Assembly: GCA_001898385.1 (NCBI GenBank)
Contig: MKTT01000132.1
Coordinates: forward strand, 1-48,645
Origin: Planctomycetales bacterium 71-10
Lineage (GTDB): Bacteria; Planctomycetota; Planctomycetia; Isosphaerales; Isosphaeraceae
DNA: 48,645 bases
Reading direction: 5' to 3'
The position numbers and the translations under genes are program-made. A model generated the notes under the pieces. That model saw only the letters and a program-made list of their open reading frames with translations, was not told where the DNA came from and did no database searches. Below, one piece after another: positions 7,534 through 16,527 of this stretch (positions within the stretch are counted from its first letter, which is position 1; each line of letters opens with the position of its first letter).

Positions 7534-8964
7534 ATGGCGGCGGGACGAGGCGAGGCGGGGCGGTGGCTGGAGGCGCTCGAAAGCGAAGGCACGGCCGCCG
7601 GGCTGCGGGACGGCGAGCTGCTGCAGCGGTTCCTCGACGCCCCGGGCGCGTCGGGCGAGGCGGCGTTCGAAGCGATCGTGCGACGGCACGGGCCGGCCGT
7701 GCTCGGGACCTGCCGCGGCATCCTGCGCGACGACCACGACGCCGAGGATGCGTTCCAGGCGACGTTCCTGGTCCTGGCCCGCCGCGCGGCGACGGTCCGC
7801 GACCGCGACCGCCTCGCCCCCTGGCTGGCGCGCACGGCCCGTCGCATCGCCCTGCGGGCCCGGAAGGCGTCGGCGCGGCGGCGGGCGCTCGAAGGTGCGG
7901 CGCTCGACTTCGAGGTCGGGTCGGCCCAGGCCCCCGGCGCGGCGCTCGCCGCCGCCGAGGCCGCCGCGCTCGTCCGCGCCGAGGTCGACCGCCTCCCCGA
8001 GTCCGATCGGACGCTCTTGCGGCTGACCTACTGGCGCGGTCGGTCCTACGAGGAAGCGGCCGAGGCCGTCGCGCGACCGATCGGGACGGTCCGCAGCCGC
8101 CTGGCCCGCGCCCGCGACCGGCTCCGCGAGCGCCTGGCCCGCCGCGGGATCGGCGCGACGTTCGCCGCGGCGGCGCGGCCGTCCGACGCGCTGATCGTGC
8201 AGACCGCCCGCCTCGCGGGCGCGACGCGGGCCGCGACGGCGGCCGGGACGGTCCCGGCGGCGGTGGCGGCCCTGGTGGAAGGAGAGCTTGCGATGACCAC
8301 GATCCGACGCGGCCTGTTCGCCGCGAGCCTGCTCGTCGGCGGGGCCGCGACCGGCGCCCTCGCCCTGTCCTACGCGGCCGACGCCCCCGCGCCGCCGGCC
8401 GTTCAGGCCGAAGCGGCGAAGGGCGAGGAAAAGGAGGAGGCGAAGGTCCCGATCAGGAACGCCGGCGTCGAGGAGGGGGCGAAGGACGACCCGGAGGCTT
8501 GGAGTCGAGGCGGGGAGGTCGCCGGCGTCGAATACTCCTGGAGCCGCGACGCGGCCCACGGCGGCAAGGGGAGCCTCGCCCTGAAGAAGACGGTCAAACG
8601 ATATTTCCCCATCGCCCAGTGGACCCAGGAGGTCCCGCGCCAGGGCGACGCCCCGCGGCTGCGGGTCGCCGCGTGGGTGAAGGCCGACGAGATGACCAAG
8701 GCCATCCTCGACGTCCAGTTCCTCGACGACGCGGGGGAATGGAGCCACGCCTGGGCCGCCTACATCGGCCCCAAGGACCCCGACGCCTCGCCCGTCTCCC
8801 ACGACTGGAAGCGGTACGAGGGCGTGGTCGCCATCCCCCCGAAGACGAAGACCCTGGTCATCGGCGGCCAGGTCTACGGGCCCGGCTCCGTCGGGTTCGA
8901 CGACTTCGAGGCGTCCTACACCGAGGCCCCCGCCACCGACCCGCTCGCCACCGCCGCGGAGTGA
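7534..8964 (+). CDS. ECF sigma factor with transmembrane segment and extracytoplasmic C-terminal domain
   Basis: 476 residues starting at ATG 7534, preferred over upstream ATGs because GGGAGG (7521-7526) lies at the right spacing. Residues ~30-115 are sigma region 2 (DDHDAEDAFQATFLVLARRA is the signature) and ~150-205 region 4 (SYEEAAEAVARPIGTVRSRLARAR). A predicted membrane span lies near 255-280 (LFAASLLVGGAATGALALSYA). The last ~170 residues are a beta-rich domain (SLALKKTVKRYFPIAQW, LRVAAWVKAD, GSVGFDDFEASY) resembling carbohydrate-binding jelly rolls. ECF sigma factors with C-terminal extensions are known in Planctomycetes; this architecture suggests a membrane-tethered sigma factor that senses an external signal. 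No anti-sigma gene is adjacent. Confidence 0.88.
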   Translation: MAAGRGEAGRWLEALESEGTAAGLRDGELLQRFLDAPGASGEAAFEAIVRRHGPAVLGTCRGILRDDHDAEDAFQATFLVLARRAATVRDRDRLAPWLARTARRIALRARKASARRRALEGAALDFEVGSAQAPGAALAAAEAAALVRAEVDRLPESDRTLLRLTYWRGRSYEEAAEAVARPIGTVRSRLARARDRLRERLARRGIGATFAAAARPSDALIVQTARLAGATRAATAAGTVPAAVAALVEGELAMTTIRRGLFAASLLVGGAATGALALSYAADAPAPPAVQAEAAKGEEKEEAKVPIRNAGVEEGAKDDPEAWSRGGEVAGVEYSWSRDAAHGGKGSLALKKTVKRYFPIAQWTQEVPRQGDAPRLRVAAWVKADEMTKAILDVQFLDDAGEWSHAWAAYIGPKDPDASPVSHDWKRYEGVVAIPPKTKTLVIGGQVYGPGSVGFDDFEASYTEAPATDPLATAAE

Positions 8965-8980
8965 CGGCCCCGCGGGGGCG

Positions 8981-11900
8981 TCACTCCAGCCGGGCCCCGT
9001 CGGTCGCCAGGTCGATCAGGCGGTCGACGGGATGGTCGGCGGTCCAGGCGATGGCGCGGAGGAGGACGAGGCGGAACAGGGGGTCGTCGAAGGTCCAGGT
9101 GTAGTGGCCGGGGATGGAGACGAAGACGCGGCCCTTCCCCTGGCGACGGGTCCAGATCAGGGGCCGGGGCTCGCTCTCCTCGACCGCCGTGGCCAGGGCG
9201 TCGATGCGGGACGGGTCGCCGTCGAGCTGCCAGTAGCTCTCGTCGACGAGGTGCAGCGGCGTCGACAGGCCCTCGGTGATCGGCGACTTCGGGTCGACGA
9301 GGTCGAGGTCGAGCGGGCCGTGGCGGTACTTGATGGTCGGGCTCGCGGCCAGGCCCAGCAGGTCGGCCAGGGCGTCGGTCGCCTTGGCGCCGCGGACCGC
9401 CCAGTGCAGGACGACCAGCCCGCCGCCGCGGTCGAGGAAGCCGCGGAGCTTCGGGGCCTGGGATTCGTCCCACGACGGGTTCGCGGAGTACCAGACGATC
9501 ACGTCGGACTCGTCGGCGAACTCCAATCCGTTACCATCCTTCACCTCGCGGACGGCGACGTTCGGGGCCGTCCGCAGCAGCTTCGACCAGCGGTCGAGCC
9601 ACAGGGGATAGTCGTGCTCGTCGATCCCGTGGTCCTTGGGCCCGGCGGCCAGGGTGATCCGCAGGGGCTTCGCCGCCGCGTCGGCGGGGGCCTTGCGGCC
9701 CTTCGTCGCGGCGTCCCACTCGGCGCGGGTGCGGGGCGGGGGGGCGTCGTCGCGATGGATCGGCGCGGGGCCGGGGGGCTCCAGGAGCAGGAAGGCCATC
9801 AGGTGCTTCATGTCCTCGCGGCCGATCGCGGCCGGCAGGCCCTCGGGCATGATCGAGGTGGCCGCCGGCTTCATCTCCTCGACCTCGTCCCGCTCGATCA
9901 CGACCTCCTCGCCGGTCGTCAGGCCGACGCGGATGCGGTCGCCGTCGGTCTTGATCGAGCCGGCCAGCGAGCGGCCGTCGGCCAGGGCGACCTGATACGA
10001 GAGGTAGTCGGGGTTGATCGCGGCGCCGGGCTGGGAGACGTCGCGGAGGACGGATTCGAAGTCGCGCTCGACGAGGTTCGACAGGTCGGGCCCGATCTTT
10101 CCCCCCTCGCCTCGGACGGCGTGGCACCGCGAGCATTGCGCGGTCGCGCCGTAGAACACCGCCCGGCCGCGGCGCCAGTCGCCGCCGGCGTACTCGGCGG
10201 GGAACGTTTCCTCCTTCGAGGGGCTTGTCGACGCCTCGCCGGTGCTCGCCCAGGGGACCAGCAGCCGGCCCGGCGGCAGCATGCGGGGCCGGGGATCCTC
10301 GTTCGTGCGATACGAGACCTCCAGCGTCGCGCCCGGCCCGGTCGGGCAGGCGACGGCCAGCGGGATCGGATCGTCGGAGACGGCGTCGAAGGTCAGGATG
10401 ATCTCGACGAGGCCGTCGCCCGCGTCGGTCGTCTCGGCCTTCGCGCCGGGGGCCTCGACGCGCGTGCCGCGGCGGCCCTTGAAGACGAGCGTCGGCCGCT
10501 CGGGGGGGAGGACGGAATCCACCTTCGCGCCGGGCTGGACGGCGGGGCGGAGGAGGTCGTTCAGGCGGGCCCGGGTCGTCATCGTCAACTCGCCGGGCGT
10601 GGCGAGGTCGGCCCGGAATCGCTCGTGCTCGGCGCTGGCGAGCGTCAGGCCGGCCGCGGCGGCGAGGTCAAGATGGGGGAGCCAGGCGGCGGAGGTGCGG
10701 GCGTCGACGCCGGTCCAGCGGGCGTCGACGCCGTTCAGATTGAAAGCCAGGTCCGTTTCCGGGCGCTGGGGCAGGGGGGCGGTTCGCTTCGGATCCGCCG
10801 CGGCCTCGGCCCGGCCCAGGCCCGGGATCGTGATCGCGTGGGGGAGGGCGGCGGATTGCGCGTCGGTCGTCAGGATGAGCGTCCGCCGGTCGGGCGCGAG
10901 CCCCACGCTGCGCACGGCCAGCAGCTCGCGCGGCGACGCCATCTGCATCGCCACGACGGCGTAGCCGGGCCTGAGGGTTTCGAAGCGGTCGGCCGCCGCG
11001 ACGGCCGCGCCGTACTCGATCGGGATCCGCTTCGTCAGGTCGCCGATCGCGGCCGGGTCGAGGGGCCGGTCGAACGCGACGCGGACCTCGCGCGGGCCGC
11101 TCGACCAGGCGAGCGACGGCTGGGGCAGGTCGCGGCCGACATAACGGATCTTGTAGAGCTGGCCGTCGCCCTGCGGGCCGCTCCCCCAATCCGGCGCGCC
11201 GCTGTGGGCGGCGACGACGAGCGAGCCGTCGGCGCCGACGCAGGCGTCGACCAGCAGCATCCCGGCGTTGGCGATCAGGTCGTTCCGCGCGACGTACTCG
11301 CCGCGGACCTTCGCCAGGTGCGTGCGGTAGAGCTTGCCGCGCGAGTAGCCCGCGACGATGGCGTCGCCCGCCCACCAGCCGGGGCCGAAGCGCGGGCCGT
11401 CGCCGGCGCCGTTGAACGTCAGGCCGCACGTCGACTGGTGCTGCGGCGCGTAGTCGAACGTCGAGGGCTCGTCGAGCACGTTCGGCAGGTGCTTCGCGTG
11501 CCGGGGCGGGAAGCCGTAGTGCCGGCCGGCGCGGATGTGCAGCAACTCGTCGAACGGGTTGCCGTTCGGCAGCCACGTCGCCCCCTCCTGGTCGGTCGCG
11601 AACAGGTCCCCCTCGGCGTTGAATTCCAGGCCGACGGGGAACCGGATGCCCGTCGCGACGATCTCGCGGGATTGCAGGTCCGGGGCGATCTTCAGGATGG
11701 TCCCGCGCTCGCTGCCCACGTCGTAATGGGCCCGGCCCCCCGGGTCGATCTGGTAGGCGTTCTCGAACTTCTGGCAGCCGGTCCCCAGGTAGACGGAGCC
11801 GTCCGGCCCGAGGGCCACGCCCATGACGTCGACGGTGTGGACCAGCTCGGGCCAGCCCTTCGCGGCGACGATCTCCCGATCGGCCTTGCCGTCGCCGTCG

Positions 11901-13135
11901 ACGTCGACCACCAGCGCAAGCTTCCCCTTGCAGGGGATGAACAGGCCGTCGCCGAGCTTGCAGCCCGGCGGGGTGGGCGCGGCGTCGAGCGGGGTGACGA
12001 TCGAGCCCCGGCCGTCCCAGAAGAGTTCGGCCCGGTCCTCCAGGCCGTCGCCGTCCGAGTCGGACAGGACGTGGATCGTGCCGTCGTAGCAGACCGCGAA
12101 CAGCTTGCCGTCGGGCCGGCGCTTGAGGTTGTTCACGTTCTTCAGGTCGATGGGCAGCTCGACCGCCTCGAAGCCGGGGACGAGCATCTGGAACGGAGGC
12201 GGTTCCTTCACCGTCTCCAGCAGCCGGCGGCCGGCGGCCGGCGGGAGGGAGCGGAGCACGTCCGTCAGGCCGCGATGCTTCTCCTCAAGGTAGCGGCGGA
12301 CTGCCGCGGCCTCGTCGTCGGCGAGGGCGCGATCGTAGAAGAGGACCTCGGCGACGTCGCCGTGGAGGAAGCCCTGGACGTAGGGGGGCGTCCCTTCATT
12401 GCTGTAGAGGCGGGCCCCCAGGGTGATCCGGTCGAGCGTCATCGGCTCGACCCGGCGCGCCCGCGGGCGTTGGGGGACGTCGTCGATCCAGGTGGCGATC
12501 TCGGCCCCCTGCGGGCCGGAACCGATGCGGACGGAGAGGACGACGGACTCGCGGAAGTCGCGCGGGGATGAGGCGACGTTGGCGAAGCCCTGGAAGCCGC
12601 GGCCCTCGACGTTGATCGTCTCCAGCCGCGTCGAGGCGAACGGGCCGAGGTCGACGGTGAGGCCCGAGGTGTAATCGTTCTCGCCGCGCCTCGCCCCGGC
12701 GAGGACGCCGCGGAACATGCCGAGGTTCGTCGTCGGGGCCGCGACGACGAAGACGGTCGCCTCGCGGACGCCCGCCGCGAACCCCTGCGCCTCCAGGAAG
12801 TCGTCGGCCCCGTCGAACCGGACGAACGAGCGGCCCTCGGCCGAGATCCGCCGGGGCCGGGCCTTGGCCTCGGGCTGCTCGAAGTCCCGCCCCCCTCCGG
12901 AGGCGTCGCGCCAGGCGGCGAGGGGCGAGCCGGCCGCCGTCTCCTCGCCTTCGGGCCCGCGGCCGGCGTCGAGCCAGGCGCGGAGCCCCTCGCGCACCGG
13001 CAGCCGCGCATCGGCCCACGGCTCGACGTCGGCCCCGCCGGCCGCGGCCCCGACGAGCAGGCAGGCCGCCGACGCCGCCCACATGAGCCCAGGCCCCGCC
13101 CGCCGTGCCCGGCGCCTCGACCTCGATCGTCCCAT
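8981..13135 (-). CDS. Giant PVC-type protein: LamG - beta-propeller dehydrogenase-like - cytochrome c - ThuA
   Basis: 1384 residues; the ATG at 13135 is preceded by GGGGAGG and begins an Arg-rich signal peptide. Approximate order: concanavalin/LamG-like domain 50-285 (VRFDGADDFLEAQGF, FYDRAL); PVC-type membrane-bound dehydrogenase/NHL beta-propeller 315-660 (DSDGDGLEDRAELF, TGIRFPVGLEF, GRHYGFPPRH); Ig-like segments 670-960; a c-type heme domain with CSRCH at 1001-1005 and the family motif MPEGL near 1095; and a ThuA-like domain 1158-1384 (PSWDESQAPKLRGFLDRGGGLVVLHWA). The family is thought to oxidise sugars or alcohols in the periplasm and pass electrons through the heme; substrate unknown. 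Its stop lies 16 bases from that of the converging sigma factor gene. Confidence 0.9.
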   Translation of the reverse strand: MGRSRSRRRARRAGPGLMWAASAACLLVGAAAGGADVEPWADARLPVREGLRAWLDAGRGPEGEETAAGSPLAAWRDASGGGRDFEQPEAKARPRRISAEGRSFVRFDGADDFLEAQGFAAGVREATVFVVAAPTTNLGMFRGVLAGARRGENDYTSGLTVDLGPFASTRLETINVEGRGFQGFANVASSPRDFRESVVLSVRIGSGPQGAEIATWIDDVPQRPRARRVEPMTLDRITLGARLYSNEGTPPYVQGFLHGDVAEVLFYDRALADDEAAAVRRYLEEKHRGLTDVLRSLPPAAGRRLLETVKEPPPFQMLVPGFEAVELPIDLKNVNNLKRRPDGKLFAVCYDGTIHVLSDSDGDGLEDRAELFWDGRGSIVTPLDAAPTPPGCKLGDGLFIPCKGKLALVVDVDGDGKADREIVAAKGWPELVHTVDVMGVALGPDGSVYLGTGCQKFENAYQIDPGGRAHYDVGSERGTILKIAPDLQSREIVATGIRFPVGLEFNAEGDLFATDQEGATWLPNGNPFDELLHIRAGRHYGFPPRHAKHLPNVLDEPSTFDYAPQHQSTCGLTFNGAGDGPRFGPGWWAGDAIVAGYSRGKLYRTHLAKVRGEYVARNDLIANAGMLLVDACVGADGSLVVAAHSGAPDWGSGPQGDGQLYKIRYVGRDLPQPSLAWSSGPREVRVAFDRPLDPAAIGDLTKRIPIEYGAAVAAADRFETLRPGYAVVAMQMASPRELLAVRSVGLAPDRRTLILTTDAQSAALPHAITIPGLGRAEAAADPKRTAPLPQRPETDLAFNLNGVDARWTGVDARTSAAWLPHLDLAAAAGLTLASAEHERFRADLATPGELTMTTRARLNDLLRPAVQPGAKVDSVLPPERPTLVFKGRRGTRVEAPGAKAETTDAGDGLVEIILTFDAVSDDPIPLAVACPTGPGATLEVSYRTNEDPRPRMLPPGRLLVPWASTGEASTSPSKEETFPAEYAGGDWRRGRAVFYGATAQCSRCHAVRGEGGKIGPDLSNLVERDFESVLRDVSQPGAAINPDYLSYQVALADGRSLAGSIKTDGDRIRVGLTTGEEVVIERDEVEEMKPAATSIMPEGLPAAIGREDMKHLMAFLLLEPPGPAPIHRDDAPPPRTRAEWDAATKGRKAPADAAAKPLRITLAAGPKDHGIDEHDYPLWLDRWSKLLRTAPNVAVREVKDGNGLEFADESDVIVWYSANPSWDESQAPKLRGFLDRGGGLVVLHWAVRGAKATDALADLLGLAASPTIKYRHGPLDLDLVDPKSPITEGLSTPLHLVDESYWQLDGDPSRIDALATAVEESEPRPLIWTRRQGKGRVFVSIPGHYTWTFDDPLFRLVLLRAIAWTADHPVDRLIDLATDGARLE

Positions 13136-13445
13136 CGCCCCGCCTCCCCATCGCCGTCGACTTTCGCCTTGATCCGGCCTCCAGGCCGACCATCCTACCA
13201 GGGGCCGGCCGTCGCGATCATCTGCCAGCCGCATCGCCCGATGCGTCCCGGCTGCGCCGCGTCGACGAAGATCGGCGCGCGACGTCGATTTCTGTCGACA
13301 TGTGCTGATGTTTCGCTGGCGAGATGGATGGCCCGGGGGGCCCCCCTTAGAGTGCGACCTGGAGGCGGCGACGGGATGCGGAGGAGGCCGGGCCGGCCGA
13401 CGCCGTCGCTCCACCGCTTACACAGGCCAAACCAGGGGGAATCGC
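13136..13445. other. Divergent intergenic region between ThuA/cytochrome and PEP-CTERM genes
   Basis: About 310 bases without a credible gene. It holds the ribosome binding site of the minus-strand giant gene and a 12-base G6C6 palindrome near 13336, but no clear promoter pair on either strand that I would defend. Confidence 0.6.
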
Positions 13446-14270
13446 ATGTCGTACGGATGGATCAGCCGGGGGCGACGGGTCTTGGGGGCTGCGGCCTTGA
13501 CGCTGGGCTGCTGCGGGGCGTTGTCGGCGGAGACGATCATCTATTCCAACGACCCCGCGCCGGGGGACTTCTTCACCAGCACCGAGGTCGCCCCGGACGG
13601 CGCCGCGCAGGCCCTGTCGACGCCCGGATGGTACTACGCCAACGTCCGCCAGGACGGCACGGTCGGCATCAACACCACGTTCGCCAAGGACGGGAACGGC
13701 TCGGTCTACTTCGACACCACCAGCGGGGCGGGCAAGGCGGACGTCCTCTACGTCCCGGGGGGCTCGCTGGGCGGGACGTTGAACGATCTGAAGACGTTCG
13801 GGTATGACTGGCTCCGGACCGACGGCAGCACCAACCCCGGCACCCAGGCCCCCAGCCTGCGGCTGATCCTCAGCGGGACGGGCGGCCTGCGGACCCTGGT
13901 CTTCGAGCCTTACTACACCTATTATCAGCCCGACCCGGTGCCGACCGGCCACTGGGTCTCCAGCGACGCGGTCGACGGCGGCGACGCCCTCTTCTGGCAG
14001 ACCGGCGACCCCAACCAGACCACGCACGACCTCACCTACTGGCAGGGCCTGTACGGCGACTACAGCGTCGTCGGCCTGAGCTTCGGCGTCGGCTCGGGCT
14101 GGAGCGACCATTTCACCGGCGCGGTCGACAACGTCCGGATCGGCTTCAACGGGGCCGATGCGACGGTCTACAATTTCGAGGTCGTGCCCGAGCCCTCCAG
14201 CGTCGCGATGGGCCTGATCGCCGGCGCCGCCGGCCTCGCCGCGGCGGCCCGCCGTCGCCGCTCGAAGTGA
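13446..14270 (+). CDS. PEP-CTERM sorting domain protein
   Basis: 274 residues. The start at 13446 (after GGGGGAATCGC) gives a proper signal peptide (MSYGWISRGRRVLGAAALTLGC...ALSA). The mature part is a beta-rich secreted domain (ETIIYSNDPAPGDFF, KDGNGSVYFDT, FTGAVDNVRIGFNGA), like a concanavalin or jelly-roll fold. The C-terminus has VVPEPSSVAMGLIAG followed by a hydrophobic helix and an Arg/Lys tail, the classic PEP-CTERM sorting signal processed by exosortase. This indicates export and surface or exopolysaccharide association. Ligand unknown. A strong hairpin follows. Confidence 0.9.
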   Translation: MSYGWISRGRRVLGAAALTLGCCGALSAETIIYSNDPAPGDFFTSTEVAPDGAAQALSTPGWYYANVRQDGTVGINTTFAKDGNGSVYFDTTSGAGKADVLYVPGGSLGGTLNDLKTFGYDWLRTDGSTNPGTQAPSLRLILSGTGGLRTLVFEPYYTYYQPDPVPTGHWVSSDAVDGGDALFWQTGDPNQTTHDLTYWQGLYGDYSVVGLSFGVGSGWSDHFTGAVDNVRIGFNGADATVYNFEVVPEPSSVAMGLIAGAAGLAAAARRRRSK

Positions 14271-14302
14271 CCCGAAGCCGCGGGTCGTGAGCCGTCCCAA
14301 GG

Positions 14303-14336
14303 GGGCGGGCGCGGGGCGACGCCCCCGCGCCCGCCC
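14303..14336 (+). terminator. 14-bp GC hairpin after the PEP-CTERM gene
   Basis: GGGCGGGCGCGGGG (14303-14316) pairs perfectly with CCCCGCGCCCGCCC (14323-14336) around a 6-base loop, 33 bases after the stop codon; two T residues follow immediately. A factor-independent-like terminator is probable. Confidence 0.65.
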
Positions 14337-14513
14337 TTCGGCGTTTCCGGGGCTCCTCGCCGCCCTATTCCCTACTATGTCGACGTTCCCGAGGAACTTT
14401 AGAGGGATTCTCCGCGCCGCGCGCGTGGGGTAGAATACCAGGATGAGGGGACATCGCGGCCGGCGGCGAGCCCGGTCGGGGCGGCGGGATCGAGAGATCG
14501 GAAGAGGGCTGGG

Positions 14514-14963
14514 ATGACCGTATCGGCCAAGTGTTATTATGCGTTGCGGGCCATCTATGCCCTGGCGGAGCACCGCGGCCCGGGGCCGATGAAGGCGAAC
14601 GAGATCGCCGAACGCCAGTACATCCCGATCAAGTTCCTGGAGGCGATCCTCAGCCAGCTCAAGGGGGGCGGGTTCGTCAACAGCCGCCGCGGGGCCGAGG
14701 GGGGATATCTGCTCGCCAAGCCGCCCGAGGACCTGACCATCGGCCAGGTCATCCGGTTCATCGACGGCCCCGTCGCGCCGGTCGATTGCGTCAGCCAGTC
14801 GCGGCCCAAGCAGTGCGAGTATCCCGGCCATTGCCCGTTCTTCGGCTTCTGGGGCCGCGTCCGCCAGGCCATCGCCGACGTCGTCGACCAGACGACCTTC
14901 GCGGACCTGATCCAGGAGAATCGGGAACTGACCGCCCCTTATGTGGCAGACTGGACTATTTAG
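14514..14963 (+). CDS. Rrf2-family transcriptional regulator with Fe-S-type cysteines
   Basis: 149 residues. The N-terminal winged HTH is typical of Rrf2 (KCYYALRAIYALAEHRGPGPMKANEIAERQYIPIKFLEAIL, then SRRGAEGGYLLAKPPEDLTIGQVIRFIDGP). Cys92, Cys101 and Cys107 form the three-cysteine cluster that in IscR/NsrR/RsrR-like members ligates an Fe-S cluster, so redox, iron or nitric-oxide sensing is plausible, though the spacing is not enough to decide which. It ends DWTI, as does the second Rrf2 protein in this window. It stands alone between a terminator and a secreted beta-propeller gene. A TAGAAT box lies at about 14435-14440 upstream. Confidence 0.93.
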   Translation: MTVSAKCYYALRAIYALAEHRGPGPMKANEIAERQYIPIKFLEAILSQLKGGGFVNSRRGAEGGYLLAKPPEDLTIGQVIRFIDGPVAPVDCVSQSRPKQCEYPGHCPFFGFWGRVRQAIADVVDQTTFADLIQENRELTAPYVADWTI

Positions 14964-15091
14964 GCCGAGTCCGGGGTTTGGTGAAAATTTCTTAGCGCCG
15001 GAGGCCGGGAGTTGGCCTCGTGGGCTTGTCCGATCATAATCGTTCGCCTGGGATCGGGCGGTCGACTTGCGGTCGGATGAGGTTTCCACAC

Positions 15092-16495
15092 ATGGACGGA
15101 ATGCGATGGGGATGGGCGGGCGCGGTCGCGGCGGCCCTGATCGGGCTGGCCTCCGGGGCGTCGGCGCAGCCGGCGATCGACGCACCCTATCAGCCGGCCC
15201 TGAAGGTCGAGACGGCGCTCGCGGCGACCTCCGGCTCGCCGACGCAGATGTGCTGGGGCCCGCTCGGCCGCCTCTACGTCATGAGCCATGACGCCGGGAT
15301 CGTCAGCTACCGTTACAACTGGCTCACCGGCAAGCTCTCGTCGCCGATCCGGGCGGTCCCGTCGGCTCGCGGGATCGGCCTGGGCTTCCACGGGGCCGTC
15401 CTATACTACTCGACGTTGGCCGGCGGCCTGGTGAAGGCGACCGACGACGACGGCGACGGCGTCTACGGCGAGGTCGGACAGGGCGAGCGGAGCCTGGAGA
15501 TCGTCCGCGGGATCCCGTCGGGCGACCACGCCGTCGACCAGATCCAGATCGTCGGCGACACCCTCTATGTGGGGATCGGCCGGCGGACGATCAACGGCCG
15601 GGCCGGCGCTCTCTCGGGGGGGACCATCGACGACTTCGGCGGCTCGGGCTTCTTCTATGGCGGCCAGGGGGTCACCTGGGGGGACTCGGCTTATAACGGC
15701 GCGATCGCCTGGATCCGCGACCTGACCCAGGTCGTCGACGCCGTCGACTCGGCCAACGCCTTCAACACCCCGGCGAGCCCGCCGACGCGGGCCCTCATCC
15801 AGGACGATTTCGGCCCCTACTCGACCTCCCCCGGCAAGCTGACGGTCCATTCGGCGGGGACCCGTAACCCGTTCGGCCTCTGCCTCGACGCCGGGGGGCG
15901 CCTCTTCTTCACCAACAACTACAACCGGGCGACGACCCTCGGCGACGGGACGAACGTCGTCGACCACGCCCGGGACGGCGTCGGCTCGGACCTGCGCGCC
16001 TCGGTCCACGACCAGCTCTTCCTGGCCGTGGAAGGGGCCGACTACGGCTACGCCGACGACGTCTGGCGCGGCAGGACCTCGATCCTGCCCGCCGGGGCGA
16101 TCGGCGCGAACCGCGTCGCCTCGATCACGCCGGACAACCTGTCGAACCCGGGCCCCTACCTCCTGCACGATCCGGCCCGGCCGGTCGGCCTGGGCCCCAG
16201 CTCGTCGGCCAATGGATGCGCCTTCTTCGATTCGGCGGCCCTCCCCCCGGCCCTGGCCGGGAACCTCTTCATTGCGCGCTACAACCCCTCGGTGGCCGAT
16301 TCATCCGGCCGCACGATCCGTTACGCCGACGTCATCGCCGTCGACGTGACGACGGGGGAGGTGAAGCGGGTCGCGACGGGGTTCCAGAACCCCATCGCCG
16401 TCCTCTGGGACGGCGCCAACCGGCTCCTCGTCGCGGACTTCACGACCGGGACGGGCAAGCCGGGCGCGATCTACTCGCTGGCCGTGGCCCGATGA
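15092..16495 (+). CDS. Secreted beta-propeller (sorbosone/PQQ sugar dehydrogenase-like) protein
   Basis: About 467 residues from ATG 15092 (a GAGG stands 9-12 bases upstream; 15077 or 15101 are possible). A signal peptide (WAGAVAAALIGLASGASA) is followed by a six-bladed-propeller-like sequence: MCWGPLGRLYVMSHD, TDDDGDGVYGEV with a calcium-binding look, DQIQIVGDTLYVGIGRR, HSAGTRNPFGLCLDAGGRLFFTNNY, VEGADYGYADDVW, VATGFQNPIAVLWDGANRLLVADF. These resemble the soluble glucose/sorbosone dehydrogenase fold, but I see no decisive PQQ ligands, so catalysis is unproven. Its stop overlaps a possible ATG of the following PEP-CTERM gene by 4 bases, suggesting an operon. Confidence 0.85.
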   Translation: MDGMRWGWAGAVAAALIGLASGASAQPAIDAPYQPALKVETALAATSGSPTQMCWGPLGRLYVMSHDAGIVSYRYNWLTGKLSSPIRAVPSARGIGLGFHGAVLYYSTLAGGLVKATDDDGDGVYGEVGQGERSLEIVRGIPSGDHAVDQIQIVGDTLYVGIGRRTINGRAGALSGGTIDDFGGSGFFYGGQGVTWGDSAYNGAIAWIRDLTQVVDAVDSANAFNTPASPPTRALIQDDFGPYSTSPGKLTVHSAGTRNPFGLCLDAGGRLFFTNNYNRATTLGDGTNVVDHARDGVGSDLRASVHDQLFLAVEGADYGYADDVWRGRTSILPAGAIGANRVASITPDNLSNPGPYLLHDPARPVGLGPSSSANGCAFFDSAALPPALAGNLFIARYNPSVADSSGRTIRYADVIAVDVTTGEVKRVATGFQNPIAVLWDGANRLLVADFTTGTGKPGAIYSLAVAR

Positions 16496-16527
16496 CCCCC
16501 CCAATTCGATCAAGGACCCGCGAAGTC

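Noticed and set aside
9032..12571. Plus-strand frame of over 1100 codons across the giant cytochrome/ThuA gene
   Set aside because: Long antisense frames are expected in GC-rich DNA. Its translation is Arg/Gly/Val/Asp-rich without any domain, whereas the minus strand encodes clear domains over the same bases.
15092..16495. Functional PQQ-dependent glucose dehydrogenase
   Set aside because: The propeller fold is plausible, but I could not point to the catalytic His and PQQ/Ca ligands, so only 'sorbosone/sugar dehydrogenase-like' is supported.
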